Of a DNA stretch of 64,000 nucleotides, positions 36,888 through 49,636 are shown piece after piece. Positions within the stretch are counted from its first letter, which is position 1. The number at the start of each line of letters is the position of its first letter. Under the pieces are notes generated by a model. It saw only the letters and a list, made by a program, of their open reading frames with translations, searched no databases and had not been told where the DNA came from. The DNA is from Andrena cerasifolii (Eukaryota > Arthropoda > Insecta > Hymenoptera > Andrenidae). The stretch covers positions 13,640,001 to 13,704,000 of the forward strand of contig NC_135123.1 in NCBI RefSeq assembly GCF_050908995.1. Direction: 5' to 3'. The translations under genes and the position numbers were made by a program.

Positions 36888-37414
36888 TAGTGTTCCTTCT
36901 CGAGAATACTTTCTCGAGAATTTCTCGAGAAATTTTATAATTTCTTATTTCTCGAGAAATATTATAATTTCTCGCGAAACTTAAATCTAGGAAAAATTAG
37001 AACCTATATGAATTCCAATAGAAAATAACAGTACAGAAGATTCGATATTATTAACTGCTGAAGGTGCTTTTAAATTCTTATTTAAAAATTTAGAAAAATT
37101 GTATACTGAATTCAGTACCTAATGAGTTTCTTGTGGCTATTAAAGAAGAAATATAGAAAAAAGGACATAAGATTATTGTATCCCGTATAAATTATATTTA
37201 ATATCTATTTTTCATTTACACAAGTTTTGTATAAATTAGACAGGAATAATCATTTATTTAAAGTTTTCTTGTGTTTTTGATAAATATTATCAGCATTATT
37301 CCAAAAATATAATTTTTGCAATATTTTTTTTTCAATTTCTCGAGAATTCTCAAGAAATATGATCTCATTTCTGATTTCTCGAGAAACAAAAAAACGGAGA
37401 AATCAGGAACACTA
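36888..37414. mobile_element. Non-autonomous hAT MITE with perfect 8-bp target duplication
   Basis: A 527-bp AT-rich element flanked by identical octamers GCGGTGCC (36880-36887 and 37415-37422), the target-duplication length of hAT transposons. The ends are TAGTGTTCC and its complement GGAACACTA, a typical hAT terminus. Near both ends the palindrome TTCTCGAGAA or close variants recur (at least four on the left within about 85 nt and two on the right), matching the subterminal repeats that hAT transposases bind. No transposase is encoded. The perfect duplication suggests a fairly recent insertion. Confidence 0.9.
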
Positions 37415-37422
37415 GCGGTGCC

Positions 37423-39443
37423 TGTTTGTTCAATATTATAATTAACCCTCGCCTACATCGCCAGAAGCAACAGCAACATGTTACCGAAATCAAGCCTCGT
37501 CTGACAGACTTGAATATTCTGTCACGCAGAATCAATGAGGAACAAAGGACACTCAAAAATCCACTCCAGAATCGAACAGCACCCCTGGCCCAGTCGCGCG
37601 TAAAAGCAACAGCCATTGTTCCGTCGAGGCCTCCTTTGTGTTTTCTTACCCTTTTTCGGGCTTTCATCCCTCGTTCGAGCGGCAAACACTCGCCGTTACC
37701 CTTTCATCGCGCCCAGGAACACAGAGCGCGCGCAGATCTGGGAATTCCCGCGGAAACGAAATCCAAACCGTCGACTCTTGATCATTTCGACGGCTGCGCT
37801 AGATTTTACAGCAGCTATATGACGAGTCCCTCGAGTCATCTTCGGTTTAATTGGCCGGGGGTAGTTATTAAGACGATTTCTCGGTGCCGCGGATTACCTC
37901 ACCGTCGGTGTACAGGGTAAACTTAATTAACGCGCCAGTAAGTCGACGGCTCGCCACCCCTTTGAAGTAGGTGCTCGGCTCGAAAGGGTTTCCCTGCCCG
38001 AAAAAGACATCTGCCACGAGCTTGACGAATCCGGGGGGAGTCTGGTCACGAAGTCTTGACGTGGAAACTTGAGTACGACTTCGGAGGCTGATGGATCAGA
38101 CAGCGAGTGCATTTCGGTGCACACTTACTTGGTCCTAGAATTGCGATTCTCTGTAGTTGTTCCGAACCTGACTGATAGCTTCCGTGTACTTTCTGAGAAA
38201 TTATTTTGAGAGTGACCTTTAGACTTCTGGGTTCGATCCACAGAGAATGTCTGCAAGGCGAGACTCGTAACAAGTAGGTGAAACTTCGTAGACGGCACTG
38301 CGAAGAAAAACATTTCCACCCACTTAAATTATAAGTTTGCTAGGCAATTCGTCGCTCGAAACGGGACACCGGTTGAATTCGATGATTTACGATGAGATAA
38401 TCCGGAGGAGCTGTCCGCGTTGTTGTAGATCGTTGGAATGCCAACGACGCCGATGCAGATCGCGCGAAGGTATTCCGTGGAAATCGAGAGCAATGAGGAG
38501 TAAACGAAATATCGATAGAACAAATGCGATATACGGTAAAGCCTGTCTGGGGATTGCATGCAATTTTCTGTTCCTCGTTCACTCGAAGGAACAGGACCAT
38601 ATATTATATTATTGTTTTTCGCTTCGAGGCAGCCTTCGAATAAATTTTGCCACGAGCACGAGTCGATTCCTCATCTTTACGATGCCCTCGAACAAGCGAA
38701 ACGACACGAAGTGCTGCTAAGGTATAGGCAAGGATCACGAGAATGGCAATTGAAGTGGTGGGAAGAAAAGGACGAGCACAGCTTGAAACGTAGCTCCGAG
38801 CAACGAGAAAGATTTCCAGAAGAAAGCGAAAGAAACTTTCCTTTCACCGGCAGATTGCAGGATGGCACAGCGGCAGTACTCGTTAAGCTTTGAGAAGCCG
38901 CTCCTTCGCTCGCAGCATCGACAGATTCTGCATCAACATCATTACGCAAATTGTCTGCTGCCGCTGGTAAGCAGCTACCGTTGCAGAGCCAGCAAGCAAT
39001 TCGCGGGGTCGATCATTGAATTATTAACCGTATCAATCTCAGTAGTTGTAATTGTGCGCGTCAACTTGGCAGACTGGAACTCCTGAAGCGCTACGGCACA
39101 AGCAAAGTTTTCGACTATGCGCGCGTATCAGCGGCAGCATATTAAACGTATTTGAAACTACTTTAGCGGAGAATGAACGGATCGGTGCCAAGAGGTGTCC
39201 CAAGATTTCGTTGGTGCGGGAGCAAGCTTAATTGGAAATTGAGGAGACCACGAAATCCAAGATACAATCGACTGGCAGCCGAGATTAGTTGGCGTACGAG
39301 TATAAAAAATGAATTACACGTATTCTGTGGTGTCGATGCATCAAATCTTCAACGGGAGGGTAAAGCAATTAATGCAATGGACCTGTCACTCAAACTTCCT
39401 GTTTAGATTCGTTTATTTCATTTATTATGAAGGCTATCCAAAG
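37423..39443. other. No gene seen (probable intron)
   Basis: CpG-rich at 37.6-38.1 kb, then mixed. A purine-rich segment at 38.65-38.9 kb opens a Glu, Arg and Lys-rich plus-strand frame that lacks family resemblance or clear splice sites and is treated as chance. No supported gene. Confidence 0.4.
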
Positions 39444-40054
39444 AAAGAGTGACACAAAAATCAGGCCTTTTTTAGCCTCTTTTTGGTCCCACGATTTTGG
39501 AACGGATTTTTCTGCCAAATGATACCTTATGATAATAATTCTTTATTGCACAGTAGACTTTACAATAGAAAACATATAAAAAAGCGAGAAAGAGGAAAAA
39601 GGTAAAGAATAGTTATATTTGAATAGCACATATAACACTAGAGGAGTGCAAAAGGCGAGGTACAGCTGTCAGCTGTTATTAACCATGGCCGATTCAATAT
39701 GGTGGACGATATTAAAAAAAGAACCCACTACACAGTCATTTATATTTCATGATTTTGATTTTTTTTTCCCGTGAATTTTGAAAACCTAAGTTCGAATTCG
39801 TTGTTAGCAGTCAGCAATACCCCTGGAAATAACTGTTCAAATTATCGGACTGACATAAAAGTCCGTACATCGAAGCGTATGCGCTGACGCGTTAACGAAT
39901 TCACTTCTATGACCTCCCATATCTCAGAAACTAATTGTCACCTCAACTTGAAAATTTCGCGTGATTGATGTATCATCGTAAGGTATCGTTTCGCATGAAA
40001 TTCAGTTCCAAAATCGTGGGACCAAAAAGAGGCTATTTTTGGGGGTCACTCTTT
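39444..40054. mobile_element. Inverted-repeat MITE of unassigned superfamily
   Basis: Termini AAAGAGTGAC (39444-39453) and GTCACTCTTT (40045-40054) begin inverted arms of roughly 90-100 nt. One 31-nt stretch is perfectly complementary: 39473-39503 with 40005-40035. The interior is AT-rich and non-coding. I cannot define a target duplication because the flanks differ by a small insertion near the left end, so the superfamily is open. Confidence 0.75.
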
Positions 40055-41650
40055 GATAAAGTTTCTCGGGCAAGCTGTTTCTCTAATTAACTTCTATCTG
40101 TAAGCGACTCCAGAGTAAAGTGCTTTCAAAGCTGGACCACGAGAAGCCCGCAAAAAGCACGCGTAACGCGAGCATAATTTGCGGTGACACCGTGGTCCTC
40201 CGCGTAGCCGCGAATCTGTCCGGAGGGTCACGAAAACCAAACAAAATGCCCGCTCGTAAGAACGCAATAGCTGGGAAAGCCGGCACGATAATTGCATCCC
40301 CTGTTCTCGGTTCGCGAGCAATATCCCGCGAGTCCGCGCCACTGACCCAAATCCTCTTGCATCGAGACGAGAAAAGGAGAGAGGGAGAGAGAGTAAGGAG
40401 AAACCGAAGACAATCGAAACGAACAGGAACCCTTGGTTCGACGAACGAAACAATGTGGCGACCGAGGTGCTATTAAATTTGGATGTCTTTCGTGGCGACA
40501 CATTCGATGCTCGCCATTGTCTAGAGAGTCTAGTGATAATTCCACGTTCAGACACTGACCTCTTTGAATAAATCCCTGTTACCATAATTGAACGTCGAGG
40601 AACACGCTTCATGATAGATTTATGGAGTAGGCAGTTCCACATTTTATCTTGCACCCGTTTCGGTAGATTCAAGGAAAATATTGCATTCATCTCGGCTGTT
40701 TATCACGTCGCTCGTGCATATTAATGGCTCAACGTCATTTAGGGCGATTTTATTATACTTCGTGCCACACTCCGCCCGCTAATTAAATATTTATGAAGCG
40801 AATTCGGAGAAAGATTCTTCCTACCCCGCGGTAACCGCGAAATACGTGAAATTTCACGGTGGAAACACCGATTGTTATATGAGATTCTACAGACGGTGTG
40901 CACAGCATTACTGCGTGCGGAGTATTCGTTTCAGTCGTATTTGTCCGTCGAAAAGTTGACGAATTTAATTATTAATACTCTGTCCGATTAATTATTATAA
41001 TTAATCACGCTCGTGACCGCGCGGCGTGTTCATGAGCACGTTATGTTCCTCCACACCGTAATACTACTTTAATCAGGTCCCACCTTCGTGCTTGAACGCT
41101 ATACGATTCCCTTTATCGCAAACGTCAGACGAGAAATTATATAAAAGGCTGGTTAAGAAGAATTTAGCGCTCTGAACGGCTGGCTGATGATTCGTGACTC
41201 GCGATACGCTGCAGTGTGTATATAGTTGCGAACAGTTTTCGAATCGCTCGGAAAGAGGACACGCGAGAGCATGGAATAGTGCGAATTCTGTTTGCACTGG
41301 TAAACGCAACAAATCGCCGCGCGACGCGTTATCGCAGAACCGCTCGCCACTCGGTGCAGGAATATTTCGGGTAATTGGGAGTAATTCGAAACGTCAGGTC
41401 GCTAATTGAAAACGATCGAGCGAACGCACGAGCGAGGAGCGGCGAATTTTCCGCCTGAGAAACGATCCGCGTGTCGATTACAAATGACTCGAGTGTCGGC
41501 TGGAACGTACACCTGTTTCGCCTGCTTTCCCCGATCGAAATTCCTGTCGACCGTTTCGTTTAATTTCGTCGCTTGATACGCCGATGAACGCTGGACGTTT
41601 CAAACAATTGTCTTTTACCTCCGCAACGTTCATGGATCGAGGGTTTCAAT
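40055..41650. other. No gene seen (probable intron)
   Basis: CpG-rich sequence with AATTAA-rich patches near 40.7-41.05 kb. Frames at 40094-40690 (minus) and 40120-40476 (plus) overlap each other and carry no domain. No supported gene. Confidence 0.4.
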
Positions 41651-41668
41651 CCCCCCCCCCCCCCCCCC
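41651..41668. repeat. Poly-C homopolymer run
   Basis: Eighteen consecutive C on the plus strand. Such runs are prone to length error in sequencing and assembly and to length polymorphism; the complementary G run can form quadruplex structures. Confidence 0.97.
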
Positions 41669-43339
41669 GATGGCCTCTGCTTGATGGGAATTAAATTGGA
41701 AAGGTGTATTTAAACGCGGGATATTTGATTAAAACACAGTTCACTCTTCTTGAATACCATTAACGCGAAAATGAAACGGGCTATAAGTAATGAGCAAAAT
41801 AGGAATACCAACAGTAGGTATCGAACGTAATCCTCCGTTTCGGTTTACAAGGGTTGATGACACGTTAAGTTTATCGATTTATACCGAGGCCGTAGTTGAA
41901 TATTTATTCATGACAAAAGATTGAAATTTCGATAAACCGCGCAAACTTGGCGAACACCTGGCTGAAGGGAAAATTGCAACACTTCAAAGGTCTGGGTTAG
42001 GTCTGCTTAAAAGGCTGTCAAAATTCAATGAAGGAGAACGTTCGCGGCGTTAAAATGCAAAGAGGGCGGGGGAGGGGGGTCATAGAATATATACATGAAA
42101 TTAGAACGAGATCGCTTAGTACCTGAGAAGATATTCTGAACGCAGATCCGCTGCAAATCCTTTCAGTTATTGATGTTAGCCGAGCTTTAAGATCCAGTTT
42201 GAATTTCTGGCGAAAAATTCGCACGGAGTAGCCCGGTAATATCGCGCGATATTTGCCAGAGTATCTAGTTATACGACGCGTTATGAAATTTGCCCACGGG
42301 GAGGACGATTATCGTTTCGTATTAATATTTGCCTTAACGAGCGGCCGTATTAATCCATCCTGTTACTTAACTCGGCTGTGATTTTATTTATTAAATTCCC
42401 GAACGCCAAGGCACAACTATCGATTATGTGTCCCGCCCATCCTTTGTCTACGGGAAGACACCAATGTTCTCCGCGAACATCGTGCCCGGAAGTTCCATTA
42501 GCGAGATTATCCTCCCAGCTCGCGAAGCTGATCGTCGAAAAGTAGAATGATACCGTACTGGTCAGCCCGGGAGAGATAAGTGTTTCTCGAGACCTGTGAA
42601 CTCCCGAAGCAAAGAATATCTCCCATGGCGTAATTACCATTTTTACCCTGTTGAACTTTATTTTCCTAATTCATCTGGTTAATCGTACCAGCGAAATTTA
42701 TTTACTTTATTCTACCACTGTATCCTACTTCGTCCCGAAATTTATCTGGCAGACCTTCTACCGGACAAATTATCGAGCTTCTATAATTCACACCAATAAA
42801 GTAATGCGATAAATTCGCCGGTGCACTGCTCGCAACAGCAATATCATAAATTCCATTCAACCCCTATTATATCTCATCCGGCACGAAACTAAAAAGACGC
42901 CTGAAATTGTACGGGCAAAGTTCAACAAATCACTGGAAAATTAACCTGATAAACCATTGTTCCATGAGTCATATATTACGAATCAACAGAATGAAACAGT
43001 GCTCCCAGTTTATGGTGATTTCTCGAAGAAACATAGATACCGGGGGAATTTTTAAACCATTTGAAGAGTAAAGGGAAAACAGGGAATGTCACGAAACAGC
43101 GTTATCGAGAAAATTAAGTTTTAATAATTTAGTCCGTCAGTAAAGAAACATGGTTCAATGAATTTAACTTTCTGCTTAGGCAAAGAATGGGGACATTCCG
43201 TATTTTGTGCCTGTGCAGAGTGGACATTTCCTGTTTTTAACCAGTACATCAAATCTTTCATCTTATCTTACGAGGGTATTTGAACTTTAGAACCCTTTGT
43301 GATTCGACAGTTCTGTAGTCCCAGTTGCCACCAACAAAA
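41669..43339. other. No gene seen (probable intron)
   Basis: AT-richer than the regions on either side. G-rich stretch at about 42061-42080 with three runs of at least three G. No exon or further mobile element recognised. Confidence 0.4.
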
Positions 43340-43561
43340 TCTTATACTATAAAGCAAATAGTGTATCGTATGTTTCTGCGTTTGTCTGTCACCTAAAAAC
43401 TTTCGAACGGTAATCTCTGGGGTCACGAAATGCACCTCAGCTCATTATGCCTGCCTGGTCCAAATAAATGTGACTATTTTCACGAAAAAAAAACTAAAAA
43501 AATTTTCTTCTTTTATAAAATCTGAATTTAAATTTCGGGCGACGCCGAGTAGTAAAGCTAG
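43340..43561 (+). mobile_element. Helitron-like non-autonomous fragment
   Basis: The left end starts TCTTATACTATAAAG after an A. The right end is CTAG followed by a host T, as expected for Helitrons (5' TC, 3' CTRR, insertion between A and T, no target duplication). About 20 nt before the 3' end lies the short hairpin CGGGCGACGCCGAG, a type typical of Helitron 3' termini. The 222-bp body has no Rep or helicase coding sequence. Because the ends are short motifs, the call depends on the combination; multiple genomic copies with the same ends would confirm it. Confidence 0.6.
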
Positions 43562-46500
43562 TATCTATGCTATAAATCGCAAAATCACAAAAAATATACA
43601 TTCCCAGTTTTTCCCCTTACCTCTCACTTAACAGGAATATAAAAAATTGTACGATTATCATATCCTAAGCACCTAAACTCCCGTGTCTCCTTTCTAACTT
43701 GGCAGCTCCCGATACACCAAATCGCCAGGTACACCGAACACCCAGATACATTTCTCTACTTAAGCTCGTCAGAAAGTTGCTCCGAAAGTCCTGCAAACGA
43801 GTCTCGTCGGATCTCCAGGGAGCGTTGGAATAACGAGGCAGTAAATCGGTCATTAATAAAGTTTCCCGATTACGAGGCAGATCTTCGGAAGTAGCTGCCG
43901 CTAAACAGAAACGAAGAAAGTTGGAAACGGTATTCGAGCGCCGATAGGAGAGGTCGCAGAAGCGCGATACAAGTGGCAGGCCTGAGCTGACGTTCCCGCG
44001 GCTATTACGGAATTGAAATTGAGACGGGATTGAATTTAATAGAGAGCAGGCGCGCGGCTGTTTGTCGACGACGTTCTGTCGTTCGAGCTGGATTTACGGC
44101 GTTTAGCGAACTTTGTCTTTTATCGCTGGCCGAAAGTGGGACGAGAATTTCGGTCAGAGGGAGTTACGAGACTCGCGCGGAGATGTCGACGGGCAGTGGA
44201 GTGGTCGAATTAAAATTTATCTGATTCCGTCTTCACCCGGTTCATCAAAGAATACGACTTTAGACTTTTACTCGAGGTGGAACTTTGAGGAACACTGAAT
44301 CTCGTCCTCCATTACCAAAGGGGTTAAATGGGTGAGGCGCGGCGACACATGTCCCTGTAATTTCGTTGGGCGAATCGCATCGACGTTTTGCATCGATACC
44401 CAACAAAGGCCCTGGCCCTGTGTCAGGCGGAAAACGTGCACGTGAACGCGGACGATCGGATCGATTCCCCATCTGTGTTCCAGGGGCGCGCGGCAGCCTC
44501 TCCTTTATTCGCGTTCGAGTGGAGGGCGGCATGGTCAAAGATTCTCGGCGGTCGATAAAAGGGGAGCGATCGGGAATCGTTGGGCGAGCCCAGGCCCGCA
44601 CGAAATACTAATTAGCAGGGCGCGAGGTAAAATCACGATCCCCGCGTGCCTGCCACGGGGGAATGTCCGGGTGGAATTTAATTAAGTGCTTCGCGCGAAA
44701 TAATCGCGATCGATTCTATAGCCTGCCCGTTTGTTCGAGTTCGAATCTCTGAATGTTCGAGTTGATTGGAACACTTTCTGCTTGGGAACCTGGCATTCGT
44801 TAACTTCAGGTAAATGGGATTCACCGAAGGTGTGCCTAAATTTTACCTTCATCTTATTTATCCAGAGGGTTAGAGGCTGGTTATGCGTAACGTAACGTTG
44901 AACCATTGAATCCGAGGGGACTGCACGCGTATTTCGAGGGGTGAACAGGATAGCGTTCTGTCTACTTTGGTTGAAGATCGTAACATACCCCACAGTTTCC
45001 CCGCAATCGTTATATTAACCCAGATTCGCCATCAGCTCGACGCTGGTATTCTACCATCGATGGTATTCGCAATCAGTATTATTCGAGAGCAAGGGTGAAT
45101 CGCGTAGCTCTCGCCAATGAAGGGCAAAGGTCTACGTTCATCGCGAAGCTGTAACAGCTTGCGAGTGTTGTTCCAACCCAGATCCCGCCCGAACGTTGAC
45201 ACAATTTTCACGGTTTTACTGGGGGAATAAATTCGAGATCGCGCGGGAGTCGCGGATCCCTCTTAAAGGACAGCCCTCCCTCGAGTAGACCGATGACCAT
45301 AAAAAGGACCCGAAATTGCGTGGCTGGTGCGGTCTCGCTGCACAAGGCTATCCAGATTCGATTTTCCACTGGAGACTCGCGAAAAAAACCGAATATTTAC
45401 TGGCGTAACAGGCCGACGAGTGTGATAAAACTTGGCAGAGCCGAACGAGGTCGCGGTTTCTTGGAAACCGTATGCTGAAAATTCCCACGGAATTTCGCAC
45501 GGAATCGTTGTAATACACCGACCTACGAGTCTCGTTTGCCAATGGGATTCGATCCCACGGAATCCAGAATAATCTCTCGCCCCTGTACGCGATTAAAGTT
45601 TCCCGGGGGTGGAGCCGCGCATCCACGGTTCTCGCGTGCTCGCCCGTGAAGCGGTCGCCCGCTTGAAAATCAACGAAAGCGTCTTCAAGGTGAGAACTTT
45701 ATCGAGGGTACAAGTTTAAGATTACCTTAGCCAATCAAGGTTTAGATTAAGGAAGATGTAGTCCCTCTCGGGGGTGGTTTCCATGGCTACCATCCCCATT
45801 TCTGTATCCTCCTTTCTGTCCTTTCCCAATAACACGAGCCATCTTACGTCCCTCCCGCCTCTGTGTCGCGCGAAAGGTCACGGGGTCGGCTGTTGCAAAA
45901 TCGTTCGCTTTGCATTCTACAATCGCGGAAGCATAATTGTTCCCGTCACGGTTGCGGATCGCGCAACACTTTGCTGTCCACTTTGTCGCCGAGGCGATTC
46001 CTCTCCGCAGGCTGGCACCGGCAAGGTGCGTGGGTGCTCCGAACGGAGCTGTGAAACACAGTTTGCTAGAGCGACGAAATTTCTTGCACGAAAAAGATCT
46101 TGATTTCAAGAATCACACGCGCCAGGCCACACGGAAATAGCACTCTCTTGCGTCAGGAATACTATTTATCGCTCTGCGCATTCTCGAAAGTGGAGTCACA
46201 CTAGCTGAGTCATACCGCTGTTACCGCAGCTAACAATTTTATTCCGCTGAATGCCGTGAGATTTTTCCGCGCGTCTCGGAAACAAACGAGAGGGCGTCGT
46301 TTAAATTTCGCGAGGCGAGAACACGCGAGGATCTCGGAAGCCGGTGCCGCGCTCGAATTTCTATTTCCGCCGTGATAAAACGTTCCGCGGGAGAATGCAA
46401 TCTTGTGTCGCGCGAATATTCATGCGCCAGGATTGTGCGTGATAAAATTGCTCGCCCCCGCGAAAGAACGGTAAACTCCCGTTCCCCGAGAGCGCCGCGA

Positions 46501-47828
46501 TGCAATCCGCGGTAAACCGGCAATTTACGTCGAAATGCTTGATTCGATAGTCAAAAGTAGCCAGGCGCGGCTCCCTCGCAACACCGAACTATTCCAATTA
46601 CACGGATAAGGGTCGAGAACCGCGCGGTTGGATCCGCGATTCACGTTTGCCGCTGGAAAAATAAAACGTGCAACGGTGGATTGCTGAAAGGAGCGAGGAG
46701 AATTTGTCAAATCTCGTGACAGGTGGTATGCAGCTACCACTTTCTAATGGGAAGGAAACTATTAAACACTAGGAAGGCATTCCTGGCCCCTCCTTTATAC
46801 TCCGCGAGAAATCAAGACCGTTTCGCCATCCAGATGTAATCTCTAGCAAAACGTCGCTCTGATAAAGCAGGATTCAGCGTGCAGCTATCAAGCGAGTTAC
46901 GATTTCGAGCACGACTGTAATTGAAACGAGCAGAATTGAAAGGGACAGGTTGATATTCTTGAGGGCGGCAAATGTAGTGGCGTCTCGGTGGCGCGGTCGT
47001 TGCAGCTGCAGCTGCATCTTCCGCTCATTAGAAGGGGAGCGGACTGTTTAAGGGCTGCCGGTGCTCGCTACTTTCGCAATGGAAATTCATCACCGGGAAT
47101 TAAGTTTTTAGCCCAGCTCCGCGTGTTTAACTTGGATTACTCGTTGAGAGCGGAGCATTGTGCGCCCTCGGGATCGGGATTTCCAAGCCGCTGTGTATCT
47201 CGCTTATATCTCCACGAATCTGCACGCGTACTTCCCCTAACGTCTCATATTTTTAGTGAATTTCACCCTTCCGACTTGGCTGTGCGACGCTAGTGCAATG
47301 CTCCTCGTTCGTACGCTTCTGAGTTTAATAGGAGCCTTTCTATTATATCAAACTTTAATTTTTCTCGTGCCTTCGAACCTCTTGTCTTTCTTTTTGTATC
47401 GAAATCAATGGCTGCTGGTTCTTCGGTTTCGAGGAAGGTGTCTTCGCTTATAACGCAACAGGAGCATCGCGAAATCAGAGGCTCAATTTCGGTGGGCTGA
47501 ATAAACTACGGTGCGATGTCACTCGTAGCGCTTGCCCGCGCTATTTGGCACGCATTGCAATTTCGACCATGCAATTACCCGCACTCCCATGCACACGCGG
47601 CTCTTTGTTGGTCAATTTCGTTGTCTTGAATGGCGGCCATGTTCCGGTCTCTGGTGTTGTTTCGCGAATGGCCTTTTTGTGCACCCCCTGTCAAGCGCTA
47701 TTAAAAGCGCAGCGTTAAGTTTCGAACGGCACGTCGTCTCGCGTAATTTTCACTCCTCGGTTGGCTCATTCAACAAGAACCTAGGTAGATGTTATTTCGT
47801 CTCCGCGATGCTTTTCTCTTTCGACTAA
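43562..47828. other. No gene seen (probable intron)
   Basis: Mostly CpG-rich single-copy-looking DNA (43.9-46.7 kb) with many short opposed open frames. No splice-supported exon that would link the candidate first exons to the S1 exon could be found by eye. A short exon of fewer than about 20 codons would be easy to miss. Confidence 0.35.
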
Positions 47829-48480
47829 TAGGGTGGCCAGTGCACAGTGAGCTAAATCGTGCTTCGAGCGCGAAAAAATATTGTAATGTCTCTAGCAGTG
47901 AAATTGATTAAGTAATGAAATGTATTTTGAATGATAGATTTATACATAATATTAGGAGAACAAAGAAAACAAAAATATAAAGTTGTAATTATGTTTAGTT
48001 ACAAAAAATAGTTCAACTTTAATTTTATTTTAATTGCTATCTGTAATTACAAGAATTATCTTTTGTCGATATCCTATTGTTGTATAAGTGTTTGGTAAGT
48101 CTAAAAACCGAGCATATCTACAGGAATCTCTTCTTTTTCGCGAAAGAAAAAGTTTCTTCTTCATTTTATACCAATAATTTCTTAAATATATGTGTCATTA
48201 TATACGAAAAGCACAATACATGCAAACACGTGCAATTATTTGTACACTTCGATAAAGTTAGAATATCTGCTGACAGAAAGTATGAGAAGAACTTCAGCAA
48301 ATTTATCTATGTAATGTGTAAAAAAATTAATACAAAAACATGTTGCATACCTGGAGGAACACAAGCCATCACAGAACAATAAAAAAAAATGTATGGGGTA
48401 GGTTGACTATAGGTACAAACGAGGGAGTACTAAGAACCAAACGAAATTAAAGAAATTAAAGCGAAACTATAATCACTTTC
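47829..48480. other. AT-rich island, origin unclear
   Basis: Sharp drop in GC against CpG-rich flanks. The left edge reads TAGGGTGGCCAG, which resembles some hAT termini, but I found no matching inverted end to the right and no target duplication. A 101-aa frame (48077-48382) is open but Lys, Phe, Asn and Ile-rich as expected from composition. It could be a decayed insertion. Confidence 0.35.
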
Positions 48481-49636
48481 TCTTAATCCGTATCCATTTC
48501 GAAATAATAATCCACGTCATATTTTTCTGTACACATAAAATACGTGCCACGCCGATAAAAACATTTTCCATCGAAGTGAATAGCTTTCGTTCGACCGGTC
48601 GGATGGCGTTTACCATTTATCGTGAGCACTGAATACGATCGATCTCTTCGAATCGAGATTACGAGACACACACCGACGCCGATCGCCGCCTCCTTGACCG
48701 GATTTCCGCGTGATCCTCGTCAAGGGCCGCCCATGAACGATGCAGGCCGCCGTCAACTTGCTCGACGTCGGTCCTTCATCGCTTTCGACTTCCCCGACGG
48801 TATATCGTCCCTCGGCCATTTCGATACCGGACCAGCGAGGATCGTAAACTTCACCTACAGCTGTACCGGCCTTATTCCGTTCTTAAATCAGAACGATCCT
48901 GCGGAATGGAGCTGTACGTAAAACACGCGCGAAACGCGTCAACCACTCGTCGAGAACGAGATTTTTTACCTTCCTTCGGTGGCGTTTGTATTCCAACATC
49001 GTGCCCTCTGCTCTCCTCGTCTGGACTGTTAAGCATAGGGACAGGGAATAAAATAACTGGAAAACAGACCCTGCTTTTACGCCTGCTCCGCATTTCGCTA
49101 CGCCCTACCTCGCCAATTTCAGAACGACTCGGTGTCTGTGGCGGCTGACGGCCGAAGAGGCCATAACACCGTCCGCGTGAACGCTTTATTCGGTGACAAT
49201 TCGCAGAATCTTTATCGCGAGCAGGGAACCGCGACCTTATTCTGCTGGCAGCTCAGTGTCACGTTAATTACGAATACAAATTACCGCGCTCCCCACGGGA
49301 TATCAAATCTTCCCAAATTATAGGAGAAAAGCTTCTCCCCCAACCGTTCAACGTTTCCCTCGATCCTAAGAACACTTTCGCGACCGCTAAGACGCCCAAG
49401 ACTTTCTACGTTTCTACAGAGCCTTCTCTCCTTCGCTGAAATCTCGATGATTACCAGAAGTACCCGAATCGGTCGAACAGCCTCCAATCCCTTTACGCGA
49501 ACTCAATCGTGATCACCGAGCCCTTCGGTATCTAGAGTCACCCTCAGAGGTACAGCGCGCGAAGGACGGGCACAGGCGCGCCTCGGTGCTTGGCATTGAC
49601 TGTGAATGGTAACTGTGGTACCGGTGATTTTTCCAG
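48481..49636. other. Intron upstream of the SK S1 exon
   Basis: Intronic sequence ending in the acceptor GATTTTTCCAG at 49626-49636, a short T-rich tract followed by AG. No additional exon recognised. The acceptor is used in frame with the conserved SK sequence immediately after it. Confidence 0.6.

Noticed and set aside
36900..37400. Repeated TTCTCGAGAA units considered as a CRISPR-like or satellite array
   Set aside because: Spacing is irregular, the units are palindromic and confined to the ends of a hAT element with an 8-bp duplication; this is an animal genome.
38558..38893. Glu, Arg and Lys-rich 111-aa plus-strand frame
   Set aside because: Its composition follows from a purine-rich segment, third positions show no bias, and the minus strand is open as well. 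No good acceptor or donor pair.
44725..44760. tRNA B-box-like sequence (GAGTTCGAATCTC)
   Set aside because: No matching D-arm, anticodon arm or acceptor stem upstream; isolated motif only.
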